Below, in pieces: positions 34,149-42,560 of a stretch of 64,000 nt of DNA. Every line of letters starts with the position of its first letter. Position 1 is the stretch's first letter. The notes under the pieces were generated by a model that was not told the origin of the DNA, ran no database searches, and saw nothing but the letters and a program-made list of their open reading frames with translations. Location of the stretch: assembly GCA_046294845.1 (NCBI GenBank), contig JBKBNU010000001.1, positions 1,054,001-1,118,000 of the forward strand, written 5' to 3'. The translations under genes and the position numbers were made by a program. Source of the stretch: Micavibrio_C sp046294845. Its GTDB lineage: Bacteria > Pseudomonadota > Alphaproteobacteria > Micavibrionales > Micavibrionaceae.

Positions 34149-34850
34149 ATGGACTGGGGAAAATGGGGCAAGAAGCTCACGGGACTTTTTGGCGGCAGCG
34201 CGGCAGCGCCCGTAAAAGTTGCACAGAATTTGCCACCGCCCCCGCCGGAGGTTCTCGAGACCATGGCGCAAATCCAACAGGGCACACACCGTCAATATAG
34301 CCCGCAGGAACTCGACAGCCTCAGCGGTTTTATCCGCACACTCAAAGATGTGACCCAGACCAATATGCTGGCTATGGGCAGCCTGCTGCAGGCCAAGCCC
34401 AAAGCCGGATTTGAAGAGGCCGTGCTGCAGCTGGTTGAAGAATTGAAAATTTTGGGCGGAAAACCTTACGAACAAACACAAGATATGTTGAGTAATTATG
34501 TGTTGTGGGCAACACAGGTTGAAGCCACGCGCAGCAAAGCGGCCACCTATTACAATCCCCATATCAAGAATGACCATTTGCCGGTAACAGATGCCGAAAG
34601 ATTGCTGGTCGCGGGGGTAACCCAGGCAGCGATGGGTGTTTATAAGCAGATGACGGCGCTGGTAAAACAAATCAAGGTGGTTGAAGATTATCTCGATGTC
34701 CCGCAGATAGAGCGTATCAAGGCCGAGTACGAAGCTCAGGATGAAAGCATGAAGGCGTTGATTGTGCCGCTCTGCGCCATGGCCACACAAAGCGTGGGCA
34801 AGGCTCCTGCGGCTGCCGTCTCCAGCCAGCCTGTCACCATGCGCTTTTGA
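34149..34850 (+). CDS. Unknown helical protein
   Basis: The 233-residue protein has GGAG 10 bases before its ATG. After an amphipathic start (MDWGKWGKKLTGLFGG) and a Pro-rich linker, the body is almost entirely predicted helix (for example GFEEAVLQLVEELKILGG and AERLLVAGVTQAAMGVYKQM). No TM segment, and no cleavable signal is convincing. It could be a structural or scaffold protein. No function is assigned. It is followed 60 bases later by a membrane protein gene on the same strand. Confidence 0.65.
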   Translation: MDWGKWGKKLTGLFGGSAAAPVKVAQNLPPPPPEVLETMAQIQQGTHRQYSPQELDSLSGFIRTLKDVTQTNMLAMGSLLQAKPKAGFEEAVLQLVEELKILGGKPYEQTQDMLSNYVLWATQVEATRSKAATYYNPHIKNDHLPVTDAERLLVAGVTQAAMGVYKQMTALVKQIKVVEDYLDVPQIERIKAEYEAQDESMKALIVPLCAMATQSVGKAPAAAVSSQPVTMRF

Positions 34851-34910
34851 CAGCCCTTATTCCGGATGTGACACAGATGTGTTAGCCTGTCCGCAAGAGG
34901 GAGACGATGC

Positions 34911-35498
34911 TTGCCGATTGATAAGGATTTTTTGGGATATCTGTCTCTTGTTGTTGCCTTTGCCAGCTATATACCTTACGTGGTTTCAACCATTAGAGGA
35001 CATACCAAGCCCCACGTCTTTTCATGGATCATCTGGGGGCTTGTTACAGCGATTGTATTCGTTGCCCAGACAACCGAGAATGCAGGCCCCGGTGGATGGG
35101 CAACCGGTTTCAGCGCTTTCTTTTTGCTGCTAATTGCTGCTTTGGGTTTCCATTACGGTGAAAAACAAAGGACCAGAGGCGACTGGATTGCTTTCTTGGC
35201 CACATTATCGGCTATCCCGCTTTGGTATGTGACCAAAAACCCTCTGTGGTCTGTTTTGCTGGTAACGACGATTGATGTTGTGGCGTATTATCCGACCCTG
35301 CGCAAATCATGGCACAAACCAAAGGAAGAGATGGCGCTCAAATATATCCTGACAGCCGTCAAATATTGCGCCAGCCTGATGGCATTGCAGCATTATTCCC
35401 TGATTACCGTGGTTTACCCTCTGGCCAGTCTGGTGATGGAACTTGCAGTTATTATCCTGCTGTTTTTGAGGCGAAGGCAATTAAGGGCCGTAATTTGA
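34911..35498 (+). CDS. Membrane protein with PQ-loop-like repeats, TTG start
   Basis: The start is TTG at 34911 with GAGGGAG 8 bases upstream; the nearby ATG at 34906 is out of frame and hits a stop. The 195-residue protein has six or seven TM segments. Two places resemble PQ-loop/SemiSWEET elements: SYIPYVVSTIRGHTKPHVFS near 19-38 and VAYYPTLRKSWHKPKEEM near 126-143. Proteins of this type transport small solutes or sugars, but the Gln of PQ is absent here, so this is a loose structural comparison. Confidence 0.65.
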   Translation: MPIDKDFLGYLSLVVAFASYIPYVVSTIRGHTKPHVFSWIIWGLVTAIVFVAQTTENAGPGGWATGFSAFFLLLIAALGFHYGEKQRTRGDWIAFLATLSAIPLWYVTKNPLWSVLLVTTIDVVAYYPTLRKSWHKPKEEMALKYILTAVKYCASLMALQHYSLITVVYPLASLVMELAVIILLFLRRRQLRAVI

Positions 35499-35595
35499 CA
35501 GGCTTTATACCCGTTTGTTAATAAAATCCTTAAGAATTCCCCCTATGGTTTAGGGTGGAAAGGGCTGTTTGCCTTTCGGAAACAAGGTTTGGACA

Positions 35596-36516
35596 ATGAA
35601 GGTTTCATTTTGCACAACCTGTATGGGCCGTTTGCATCACCTGCGTGAAACGCTGGTGCAGAATTTGCGCGACAACCCGTCCGGTGTTGATGGCGGGCCG
35701 GATGTCGAATTTGTGGTGGTGAATTACAGCAGCCCCGATGAAATGGATGGCTGGATCAAAACCAATTCCGAAACACGGGCTGCGATCGATGACGGACGCC
35801 TGATTTATGCCCGTTATGACGATGCCGATCATTTCGAACACGCCCATGCCAAGAACATGGCCCACCGTCTGGCGACGGGGGATGTCCTTTGTAACGTGGA
35901 TGCCGATAATTTCACCGGTCCGCATTTTGCCGATCTGGTCGCCGCCCGTATGGGCCCGAACCCCGAGGGCAGCTTCATGCATGCCCATTTCGGCATTATG
36001 AACGGGTTGCCGCTTGAAGAACGCGGGGCGTTTGGCCGTATCGCGCTCAGCCGCCGCAACTTCATGAATATGGGCGGTTATGATGAAACGCTCGGCGGAT
36101 GGGGTGGTGAGGATGGCAATCTGATCGTGCGGGCGCTTGCCATGGGCCTGACACCGCTTGCGATCGATGATCAAAAGCACCTGCGCACCATCGCCCATGA
36201 CCATGAAGAGCGCCTGCGTTATGCACTGGCCGAGCACAAGGAAGATGCCCTCAAACGTATCCAGACCGCAGGAACCACAATCAATTTCAAAAGCCTGCGC
36301 ACCAAGTTCATGCAGGTCACAGGCTTTATCCAGCGTAATGAAGGGCATTTCGGCGAAGGCAAGGTGTACGAAGGTGTTTATGAAAGACCGCGCCGTCTGG
36401 CAGAGGTTGAAAACACCATGCGCTCCGTCCGTCCGGCCTTCCTCGGCGCCGTGCCGTATTACAAATTGCGACTAACGCCCGCACCGGATGCAGGGATAAA
36501 GCAAAATAAGAACTAG
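35596..36516 (+). CDS. Family 2-like glycosyltransferase
   Basis: From ATG at 35596 the protein has 306 residues. The GT-A nucleotide-binding start is VSFCTTCMGRLHHLRETL. The metal-binding DxD is in CNVDADNFTGPHF near 98-110, and GGYDETLGGWGGEDGNLIVR is the acceptor/catalytic segment shared with N-acetylgalactosaminyl-type and chondroitin-polymerase-type transferases. No TM segment. It probably transfers a sugar to a glycan or protein; donor and acceptor are unknown. No other surface-glycan gene adjoins it. Confidence 0.82.
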   Translation: MKVSFCTTCMGRLHHLRETLVQNLRDNPSGVDGGPDVEFVVVNYSSPDEMDGWIKTNSETRAAIDDGRLIYARYDDADHFEHAHAKNMAHRLATGDVLCNVDADNFTGPHFADLVAARMGPNPEGSFMHAHFGIMNGLPLEERGAFGRIALSRRNFMNMGGYDETLGGWGGEDGNLIVRALAMGLTPLAIDDQKHLRTIAHDHEERLRYALAEHKEDALKRIQTAGTTINFKSLRTKFMQVTGFIQRNEGHFGEGKVYEGVYERPRRLAEVENTMRSVRPAFLGAVPYYKLRLTPAPDAGIKQNKN

Positions 36517-36521
36517 CTTAA

Positions 36522-37574
36522 TCAGTCTTTACCGACAGCCTGTTTTGCTAAACTTACAATTAAAGATGCGTTACCAAGATTTGTACTTGAGTCATTGGAT
36601 TGTGATTTCATGTAACCTGTATCTTGTGGTGTAAAGATGCATGCTGCTGCATGATTGAGAATAATATCTCTTGCCCCTTGGTCCTGATTGGCCGCATTTG
36701 CTAAAGCTTCAAAGGTGCATAATGCTGTTTCACGATGGCTGTTGATAACCATATTGTGTTTATGGGCCATAAAATTTCTGACAGAAAGAACCAAAAGGTA
36801 AGCAAGAATGGCAAAAATCAGGAATTTTGTTGTCTGTACTTGCCAGAACAAGGCTTCCTTGCCGTCACCTGTTAGGTCAATTCCAAACCAATTGTGAATG
36901 TTGAAGCTCGCTAGGGTGTAAGTAATCAGTGCAATAGTGGATAAAACTATCCCTGCACACCACCATTGTGCTCTTTTTTGATGATAAATTTTTTCGCCTC
37001 TAAAATAGAGAGCTTGTTTTAGTGCGCCCTCCTTTGCTGCCGCATTTTTTATACTTTCAATTAGAACATTTGTTTCATCAAGTTTTTCTTTTACAGTTTG
37101 CTGTAGGCTGTAGCTTTGATGTTCAACATTCGAAATTAAAGCTTTTATTCTCTTTTCGGTGTCGCTAAGAGAAAATTTATTATTCAGAGTAGTTATAAAT
37201 AGAGGAATTGTATTCTGAAAAAAATTCATATGGGCCTTCTCTAGAGCCGCCACATATGAGTTTCTAAATTGCATTAAATTCTGCTGATTGGCAGGAAGTT
37301 TTAAGATGTGGTCAAAAGTAGACAATATTTCATTGCAAGATTTTGCAACAGTTTCCTTTTGTTGTGAGGGTAAGTTCTCTAGGCTATCAAGAGAGAGTGT
37401 CTTGGCATGTTCCACAATCTTGATTGCTGTAGGAATCGCTTGACTAAAGCCTAGCACACCAAGCTCTTCTTTCCTCTCAAGAGTCAGGACATTATAGTCC
37501 TGAAGATTTTTAAGGGCCAATTGATATGGGCTTAAATTTGGAGCGGGAATATTCTTCTCTTTAAGGTTGCTCAT
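36522..37574 (-). CDS. AT-rich two-TM membrane protein of unknown function
   Basis: From ATG at 37574 the protein has 350 residues. A long helical, Gln/Asn/Lys-rich N-terminal part (~1-195) includes coiled-coil-like HQSYSLQQTVKEKLDETNVL. Two TM helices follow at ~205-225 and ~248-270. The C-terminal part has HKHNMVINSHRETALCTFEA, then ACIFTPQDTGY, a pattern I associate with small membrane proteins of bacterial conflict or accessory loci. The gene is visibly more AT-rich and Asn/Lys-rich than its neighbours, suggesting acquisition by transfer. Confidence 0.65.
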   Translation of the reverse strand: MSNLKEKNIPAPNLSPYQLALKNLQDYNVLTLERKEELGVLGFSQAIPTAIKIVEHAKTLSLDSLENLPSQQKETVAKSCNEILSTFDHILKLPANQQNLMQFRNSYVAALEKAHMNFFQNTIPLFITTLNNKFSLSDTEKRIKALISNVEHQSYSLQQTVKEKLDETNVLIESIKNAAAKEGALKQALYFRGEKIYHQKRAQWWCAGIVLSTIALITYTLASFNIHNWFGIDLTGDGKEALFWQVQTTKFLIFAILAYLLVLSVRNFMAHKHNMVINSHRETALCTFEALANAANQDQGARDIILNHAAACIFTPQDTGYMKSQSNDSSTNLGNASLIVSLAKQAVGKD

Positions 37575-37627
37575 TATGCGGACCCTGTTTCTATTAGTGT
37601 TCAATTTATTATACTTATACTTTACTA

Positions 37628-39442
37628 CTACTTCTCATCGCCCATCTTGAGGGCGGCGATGAAGGCGCTCTGCGGGATTTCCACGTTGGCGTACATCTGC
37701 ATTTTGGCTTTACCCTTTTTCTGCTTCTCGAGCAGTTTGCGTTTACGGCTGATATCGCCGCCATAACATTTGGCGGTGACGTCCTTGCGCAGGGCGCCGA
37801 TATCTTCGCGGGCGATGATCTTGCCACCGATGGCGGCCTGAATTGCCACTTTGATCATCTGGCGGGGGATCAGGTCTTTCAGGCGTTCGCAAAGCTGGCG
37901 GCCACGGCGCTCGGCCTGGGAACGGTGGACAACCATCGAAAGCGCATCGACATTTTCGCCGTTCACAAGGATATCCATCTTCACCAGATCGCCTTCTTCA
38001 TAGCCATCAAGATGGTAATCGAAGCTGGCGTAACCACGGCTGATGGATTTCAGGCGGTCATAGAAATCGAAAATCACTTCGTTGAGTGGTAGGCGGTAAA
38101 CCAGCATCGCGCGGTTACCGACATAGGTCAGTTCCACCTGTACGCCGCGGCGTTCCTGACACAGTTGCAGCAGGGACCCCAGATATTCATCCGGTGTCAT
38201 GATGGTGGCCTTGATCCATGGTTCCTCGATCGTATCGATCTTGGTGGTCATCGGCATATCGACAGGGTTATACAGCGTCAGGGCATCGCCATTGGTCATT
38301 TTGATCTGGTAGACAACGCTCGGTGCTGTCGGCACGAGATCAAGATCAAATTCGCGGTCGAGACGTTCCTGAATAATCTCCATATGCAGCAGGCCCAGAA
38401 AGCCGCAACGGAAACCCATGCCGAGGGCTTGGGAGCTTTCCATTTCATAGTGCAGGGAGGCATCATTCAGTTTCAGCTTGGCGATTGACTCACGCAGCTT
38501 TTCAAAATCACCGGCATCGGCAGGATAAAGCGAGCAGAACACCATCGGGATCGAAGGTTTGAAACCGGGCAGGGGTTCAGGGGCCAGATTGCGTTCATCG
38601 GTGATGGTATCACCCACTTGCGTGTCACTGATGTCCTTGATAGCGGCGGTGATAAAGCCCATTTCACCGGGGCCGAGTTCATCCAGCAGCACTTTTTTGG
38701 GTGTAAACATACCGACACGGTCAATCTCGCGCGTGGCGCCTGTGGCCATGAAACGGATTTTCTGGCCCTTTTTCAAATAGCCGTCAACCACGCGTACCAG
38801 AATGACCACACCGAGATAGGAATCATACCAGCTATCAACCAGCAGGGCCTTGGTCGGGGCGTTGCGGTCGGTGTTGCCCTCGGGTGGAGGCAGCTTGGTC
38901 ACGATGGCTTCGAGCAATTGGTCAATATTCTGGCCGGTTTTACCGGATACAGGGATTGCTTCGGAGGCATCAAGGCCGATCACATCTTCAACCTGTTGCT
39001 TGGCCCATTCGACATCGGCGGCGGGCAAGTCGATTTTATTTACGACCGTAACGATTTCATGATTGTTATCGAGGGCCTGATAAACGTTGGCCAATGTTTG
39101 CGCTTCGACACCTTGTGTCGAGTCCACAACAAGGATGGAGCCTTCACAAGAGGCAAGCGAACGCGAAACTTCATAGGCAAAGTCAACGTGGCCCGGTGTG
39201 TCCATCAGGTTCAATTGATATTCTATGCCGTCCTTGGCCTTGTAGGCCAGACGCACGGTCTGTGCCTTGATGGTGATGCCGCGTTCGCGCTCGATCTCCA
39301 TATTGTCGAGAACCTGCTCGGTCATCTCGCGCTGTTCCAGCCCGCCACAGGTCTGAATCAGACGGTCGGCCAAGGTCGATTTCCCATGGTCGATGTGGGC
39401 GATAATGGCAAAGTTACGGATCTGCGCGAGTGGTTTTGTCAT
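37628..39442 (-). CDS. lepA: Translation elongation factor 4 (LepA)
   Basis: The 604-residue GTPase acts on ribosomes, influencing translocation and initiation. The G domain has AHIDHGKSTLADRL (G1), a GITIKAQTV switch I segment, DTPGHVDF (G3) and NKIDLP (G4). The EF-G-like domains and the LepA-specific C-terminal domain follow, with KKGKAKMQMYANVEIPQSAF near the end. Length is normal for the family. AGGAA precedes the ATG. It is monocistronic. Confidence 0.97.
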   Translation of the reverse strand: MTKPLAQIRNFAIIAHIDHGKSTLADRLIQTCGGLEQREMTEQVLDNMEIERERGITIKAQTVRLAYKAKDGIEYQLNLMDTPGHVDFAYEVSRSLASCEGSILVVDSTQGVEAQTLANVYQALDNNHEIVTVVNKIDLPAADVEWAKQQVEDVIGLDASEAIPVSGKTGQNIDQLLEAIVTKLPPPEGNTDRNAPTKALLVDSWYDSYLGVVILVRVVDGYLKKGQKIRFMATGATREIDRVGMFTPKKVLLDELGPGEMGFITAAIKDISDTQVGDTITDERNLAPEPLPGFKPSIPMVFCSLYPADAGDFEKLRESIAKLKLNDASLHYEMESSQALGMGFRCGFLGLLHMEIIQERLDREFDLDLVPTAPSVVYQIKMTNGDALTLYNPVDMPMTTKIDTIEEPWIKATIMTPDEYLGSLLQLCQERRGVQVELTYVGNRAMLVYRLPLNEVIFDFYDRLKSISRGYASFDYHLDGYEEGDLVKMDILVNGENVDALSMVVHRSQAERRGRQLCERLKDLIPRQMIKVAIQAAIGGKIIAREDIGALRKDVTAKCYGGDISRKRKLLEKQKKGKAKMQMYANVEIPQSAFIAALKMGDEK

Positions 39443-39675
39443 GTCTATTTCCTGCTAGCGCAGGACCATACATTAGCCCTGTAAAAAGTCAATTTTCCTA
39501 ATACAGGCGTTCACAGGGGTTTGGAGGCCAATTTTTACATAAATTACTGATTTATAATGATTTTAGCTGCAGGGCAGCAGCTTTGCCCCCTTCGCTTGCG
39601 CTCCGTTTTGTTTTATCCTTGGGAACACCCGAGAATAGGGGTCAGTTAAAAACAACAGTGAGGATTTTTTAGATT

Positions 39676-40281
39676 ATGAGCTGGCTATCAAAAGTAACAT
39701 CGGCTGTTTTCTCTTTGCCTGAGGATACGCCAGCACGGGAAATCATTCCGGTTGAAGCACAATGGGCCCGTCACAAGCTGGGCCTGCATTTACACGATAG
39801 CGGTAAATCCGAGTTTGACCGCTTTATTAAGGCGTCCGATTTTCTGGATGCCGTTGAACGTGTCGGCGACCGTCATCCTTTCGGTTCTCTGGTCATGACA
39901 GGCGCGCAGGCGCGCGTAGGGGCCCGTATTGCCCTGATGGATGCGGTCCTCGGTCATAAATGCCCGTTCTTCTTCGAAGATAAAGGGGATGATCAGCCGG
40001 TATTTGTTGAAGATATGTATGTCCCTGTGAAACATCTGGCCACGCACGGCCTGTGGCTGCTGGATAAGGTAAAATCCACATTGGCGGCGGGTGTTTATGG
40101 GGATGCTCTGGAAGAGTCACAAGAAAAGTTCTTGTACCGCTTTGATCTGACCTATGCCGATGAGCCGATGGTCTTTGTCGAGAAGGACAAAGTCGATGAG
40201 GTCTTTATCGCGACCGAGGCCTGCCGCCCTGTGCAGGGTCTACAGCGTGCCTTGATGCCGCGCCCGCCGGAAGTCGCCTAG
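39676..40281 (+). CDS. Unknown soluble protein
   Basis: The 201-residue protein has GAGG about 14 bases before the ATG. No TM segment or signal. Predicted mostly helical with GSLVMTGAQARVGARIALMD and an acidic C-terminal half (DKGDDQPVFVEDMYVPVKHL). No family is recognised. It is divergent from lepA across 233 bases in which I see no further gene. Normal codon use supports a real gene. Confidence 0.62.
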   Translation: MSWLSKVTSAVFSLPEDTPAREIIPVEAQWARHKLGLHLHDSGKSEFDRFIKASDFLDAVERVGDRHPFGSLVMTGAQARVGARIALMDAVLGHKCPFFFEDKGDDQPVFVEDMYVPVKHLATHGLWLLDKVKSTLAAGVYGDALEESQEKFLYRFDLTYADEPMVFVEKDKVDEVFIATEACRPVQGLQRALMPRPPEVA

Positions 40282-40325
40282 AAAGCCGCCTGGAAAGTCG
40301 GGTGGGCATGAATAGGCTATTGATT

Positions 40326-40360
40326 AAACGGGGCCGGCGCTATAGTCTGGCCCCGGTTTT
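40326..40360 (+). terminator. Terminator hairpin
   Basis: CGGGGCC at 40329-40335 and GGCCCCG at 40349-40355 with a T-run after, 48 bases past the preceding stop and upstream of the I78 gene. Confidence 0.75.
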
Positions 40361-40408
40361 CATTATATAAGAATGGCTTTCGCGGCCTTTAAATGCAGGA
40401 GATCCTTG

Positions 40409-40825
40409 ATGGACAAGAAAAAGAAAATCCGTGTTGTTGTGATTGTGCCGGTTATCGTGACCGTCATTATTGCCTGTGCCGTGATTTACTTTGTTCTGCA
40501 GGCAGCTGCAGGCAGCGGTGGCAGCACCTATAATGCGCATCTGGCCGAAACAACCGATCCTGCGCACATGATTGTGGCTAGCAGTGAAGGGGAGGCCGCG
40601 CCTGCTGCAGACGAGCCTGTGGCACCTTTGGCCGTTGAGGGTTCTGCCGATTGCGGTTTTCAGGAATGGGTCGGCAATCCGGTGGATATTGAGGCTGTAA
40701 AGGCTACAGGCCGTCCGTTCCGTGTTTTGAAGCCGGATTCCATGACAACGATGGATTATTCACCCGAGCGCATCAATGTCGTGACCGATGATGATGGCAA
40801 GGTTCTGGCTGTTCGCTGCGGCTAA
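40409..40825 (+). CDS. Membrane-anchored peptidase inhibitor I78-family protein
   Basis: From ATG at 40409 (AGGAGA upstream) the protein has 138 residues. A basic MDKKKKIR start leads to a TM helix (~9-32), then an Ala/Glu/Pro-rich stalk. The last ~60 residues match inhibitor family I78: CGFQEWVGNPVDIEAVKATG, then RPFRVLKPDSMTTMDYSPER and NVVTDDDGKVLAVRCG. The two Cys at the domain ends may pair. I78 domains inhibit serine peptidases of the chymotrypsin/subtilisin type. Here the domain would sit in the periplasm, which suggests protection of the envelope; the target is unknown. Confidence 0.87.
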   Translation: MDKKKKIRVVVIVPVIVTVIIACAVIYFVLQAAAGSGGSTYNAHLAETTDPAHMIVASSEGEAAPAADEPVAPLAVEGSADCGFQEWVGNPVDIEAVKATGRPFRVLKPDSMTTMDYSPERINVVTDDDGKVLAVRCG

Positions 40826-40853
40826 GTTAACATACTGATAATAAATGAATAAT

Positions 40854-40893
40854 CCGCCAATTTGTTGACATATTGGCGGTGGTGGTGTACGCT
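40854..40893 (+). promoter_or_regulatory. Inverted repeat overlapping a candidate -35 box
   Basis: CCGCCAAT at 40854-40861 and ATTGGCGG at 40872-40879 enclose TTGACA (40865-40870). TACGCT lies 17 bases downstream as a poor -10. It sits 39 bases before the HAD gene. It could be an operator over a promoter, or a terminator of the I78 gene without a T-run. Confidence 0.4.
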
Positions 40894-40931
40894 GAAGCAC
40901 CTAAAAATAATCGGACAGCCGGGGATACTCA

Positions 40932-41798
40932 ATGCCTGTAACAAAGCTCCTTTTCGACAATGATGGCGTCAACATCGATAGCGAAGATGTCGCGATGCGC
41001 GTTATGGATGATTGGGGATTGGCACTGATCAAACGTTATCAGCCTGATGCGGCTATTGAGCCCGATTATATTTACAAGACCTATCCCGGAACATCGACCG
41101 ACCGTATCATTGATGCTCTGATCAAAGAATTCGATTTGTCAGAGGACCTGATCCGTCAGGATTATAACCTCGCCGATGATGCCGATGTGCCCGTGGTTTT
41201 GGCCGACCTGATCACCATTGAAACCAATAAACGTTTCCAGACCGATCTGAAAGCGATTGCCGGCGCGACAAAGGCGCATGAAGAACTGCGCGCGACCTAT
41301 GGGGCCGAGAATATCGGTCTTGCCACAACCAGCCGCGCTGATCGTATGGATATTTCGCTGGCCTGCGCTGTTGATCCTGTGACAGGCGAAAATGCGCGCC
41401 TTGAAGAATTTTTCCCCGCAGGCGAACGCCGCCGCAGCGGTTATGGCCACCCCAACAAATATGATGAGGCATTTGGTGCTTTGGGGTGGGACCCCGCGGA
41501 CACGGTTGTGGTTGAAGATAGCCTTTCCGGTGTCAGCAAGGCCAAGGCCGGACGTCCGGAAGTGCGCGTTGTAGGAACCGTAGCGGCCCGCTTCTATGAG
41601 GATAAGGCAGCACAGGCCAAGGCCCTGATGGATGCCGGTGCCGATATTGTGATTACCGATTTTTCCGATTTGCCAAAAGCTGTTGCATGGTTAGGTCAGG
41701 GAAAAGACCTGAATCAAAAGCCGGATTTTGCAGGCAAGACTTTTGTTCCCGAGAAAGCGCCGGTTCTGGCACAAGGTGGCCTTAAGCCCGCGATGTGA
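40932..41798 (+). CDS. HAD-superfamily hydrolase
   Basis: The 288-residue protein has HAD motif I as LLFDNDGVNIDSE (Asp9 nucleophile, Asp11), motif II Thr in GLATTSRADR, motif III Lys in HPNKYDEAF, and motif IV as VVVEDSLSGVSKAK. A helical cap lies between ~20 and 120, as in phosphoglucomutase/phosphonatase-like (type I cap) phosphatases. The substrate is not predictable. The C-terminal ~40 residues are an extra tail. A bidirectional terminator separates it from chpT. Confidence 0.85.
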   Translation: MPVTKLLFDNDGVNIDSEDVAMRVMDDWGLALIKRYQPDAAIEPDYIYKTYPGTSTDRIIDALIKEFDLSEDLIRQDYNLADDADVPVVLADLITIETNKRFQTDLKAIAGATKAHEELRATYGAENIGLATTSRADRMDISLACAVDPVTGENARLEEFFPAGERRRSGYGHPNKYDEAFGALGWDPADTVVVEDSLSGVSKAKAGRPEVRVVGTVAARFYEDKAAQAKALMDAGADIVITDFSDLPKAVAWLGQGKDLNQKPDFAGKTFVPEKAPVLAQGGLKPAM

Positions 41799-41822
41799 TA
41801 TAGGCCCCCTAGACAGGAATAA

Positions 41823-41851
41823 AAAAATCCCGACCTGACGTCGGGATTTTT
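41823..41851. terminator. Bidirectional rho-independent terminator
   Basis: AAAAATCCCGAC and GTCGGGATTTTT flank a 5-base loop. It lies between the convergent HAD and chpT genes. Confidence 0.95.
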
Positions 41852-41876
41852 ATTTTGTCTCGGAAGCAGGAAATGA

Positions 41877-42560
41877 TTAGCCGCGCTTCAGGCTGATTAC
41901 CACGCGTCCTTGTTCTTTTTCCTTGATGCTGATCTGCAGGCCATAGCTTGCGGCCAAGGCGCTGATCGCAAACGGGTGGACCAGACGCGGGTCCAGCGTT
42001 GAGGGGTCCGATGTTTGAGCCATCGCGTCTTCAACGCCGTCACGGACAATAGCATCCTGACCTTCTGCCGAAATAACGGTTTCTTCGCCATCACCGGCTT
42101 TAACCTTGATGATCCCACCCTTGGGCAGGCATTCCGCCCCCAGCATCATGGCTCCCATCAGGATTTTGCAATAGCCTGTCGGGCGTTCGGAAAAGCCGAG
42201 GTCGGCGTGCGGGTCCCAGCTCTGGGCGACTTTGCCATCCGCTTCTGTCAGGGCTTCGAAAGCTTTTTTGATGTCTTCGGGTTTGATGTTGCCGTCACGG
42301 CCACCGGCGCCATAACAAATGCGGAAGGCTTGCAGGCGGACAGAGGCTTGGCGCGCGCTGTGGGCAATCAGCTTGATAGCCTCTTCACCGGCATCGGCCC
42401 CCATATCCTCCAGAAACTCGATGCCGTTATTGATGGCGCCTACGGGGCTGATCAGGTCGTGACAAATGCGCGAGGCCAGAAGCTCGAGCACTACAGGGCT
42501 TATCGCTGTGGATTCACCTGTCACGGGATTAATGTCCTTGAGCACTGAAGCTGACGTCAT
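41877..42560 (-). CDS. chpT: ChpT histidine phosphotransferase
   Basis: From ATG at 42560 (AAGGAA upstream) the protein has 227 residues. It carries the phospho-accepting His34 in LLASRICHDLISPVGAINNG, which matches Caulobacter ChpT closely in my memory. A pseudo-HATPase C-terminal domain follows. In the CckA-ChpT-CtrA relay it passes phosphate to CtrA and CpdR, controlling cell cycle and motility. The family is a hallmark of alphaproteobacteria. It overlaps the end of the mutase gene by 32 bases. Confidence 0.92.
   Translation of the reverse strand: MTSASVLKDINPVTGESTAISPVVLELLASRICHDLISPVGAINNGIEFLEDMGADAGEEAIKLIAHSARQASVRLQAFRICYGAGGRDGNIKPEDIKKAFEALTEADGKVAQSWDPHADLGFSERPTGYCKILMGAMMLGAECLPKGGIIKVKAGDGEETVISAEGQDAIVRDGVEDAMAQTSDPSTLDPRLVHPFAISALAASYGLQISIKEKEQGRVVISLKRG

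Noticed and set aside
35509..35540. TTAATAAAATCCTTAA upstream of the glycosyltransferase gene as a CtrA box
   Set aside because: The spacing between the TTAA halves is 8, not 7, so it does not match the consensus.
38618..39484. 288-codon plus-strand frame opposite lepA
   Set aside because: It lies opposite the conserved LepA coding sequence and its translation has no recognisable domain.
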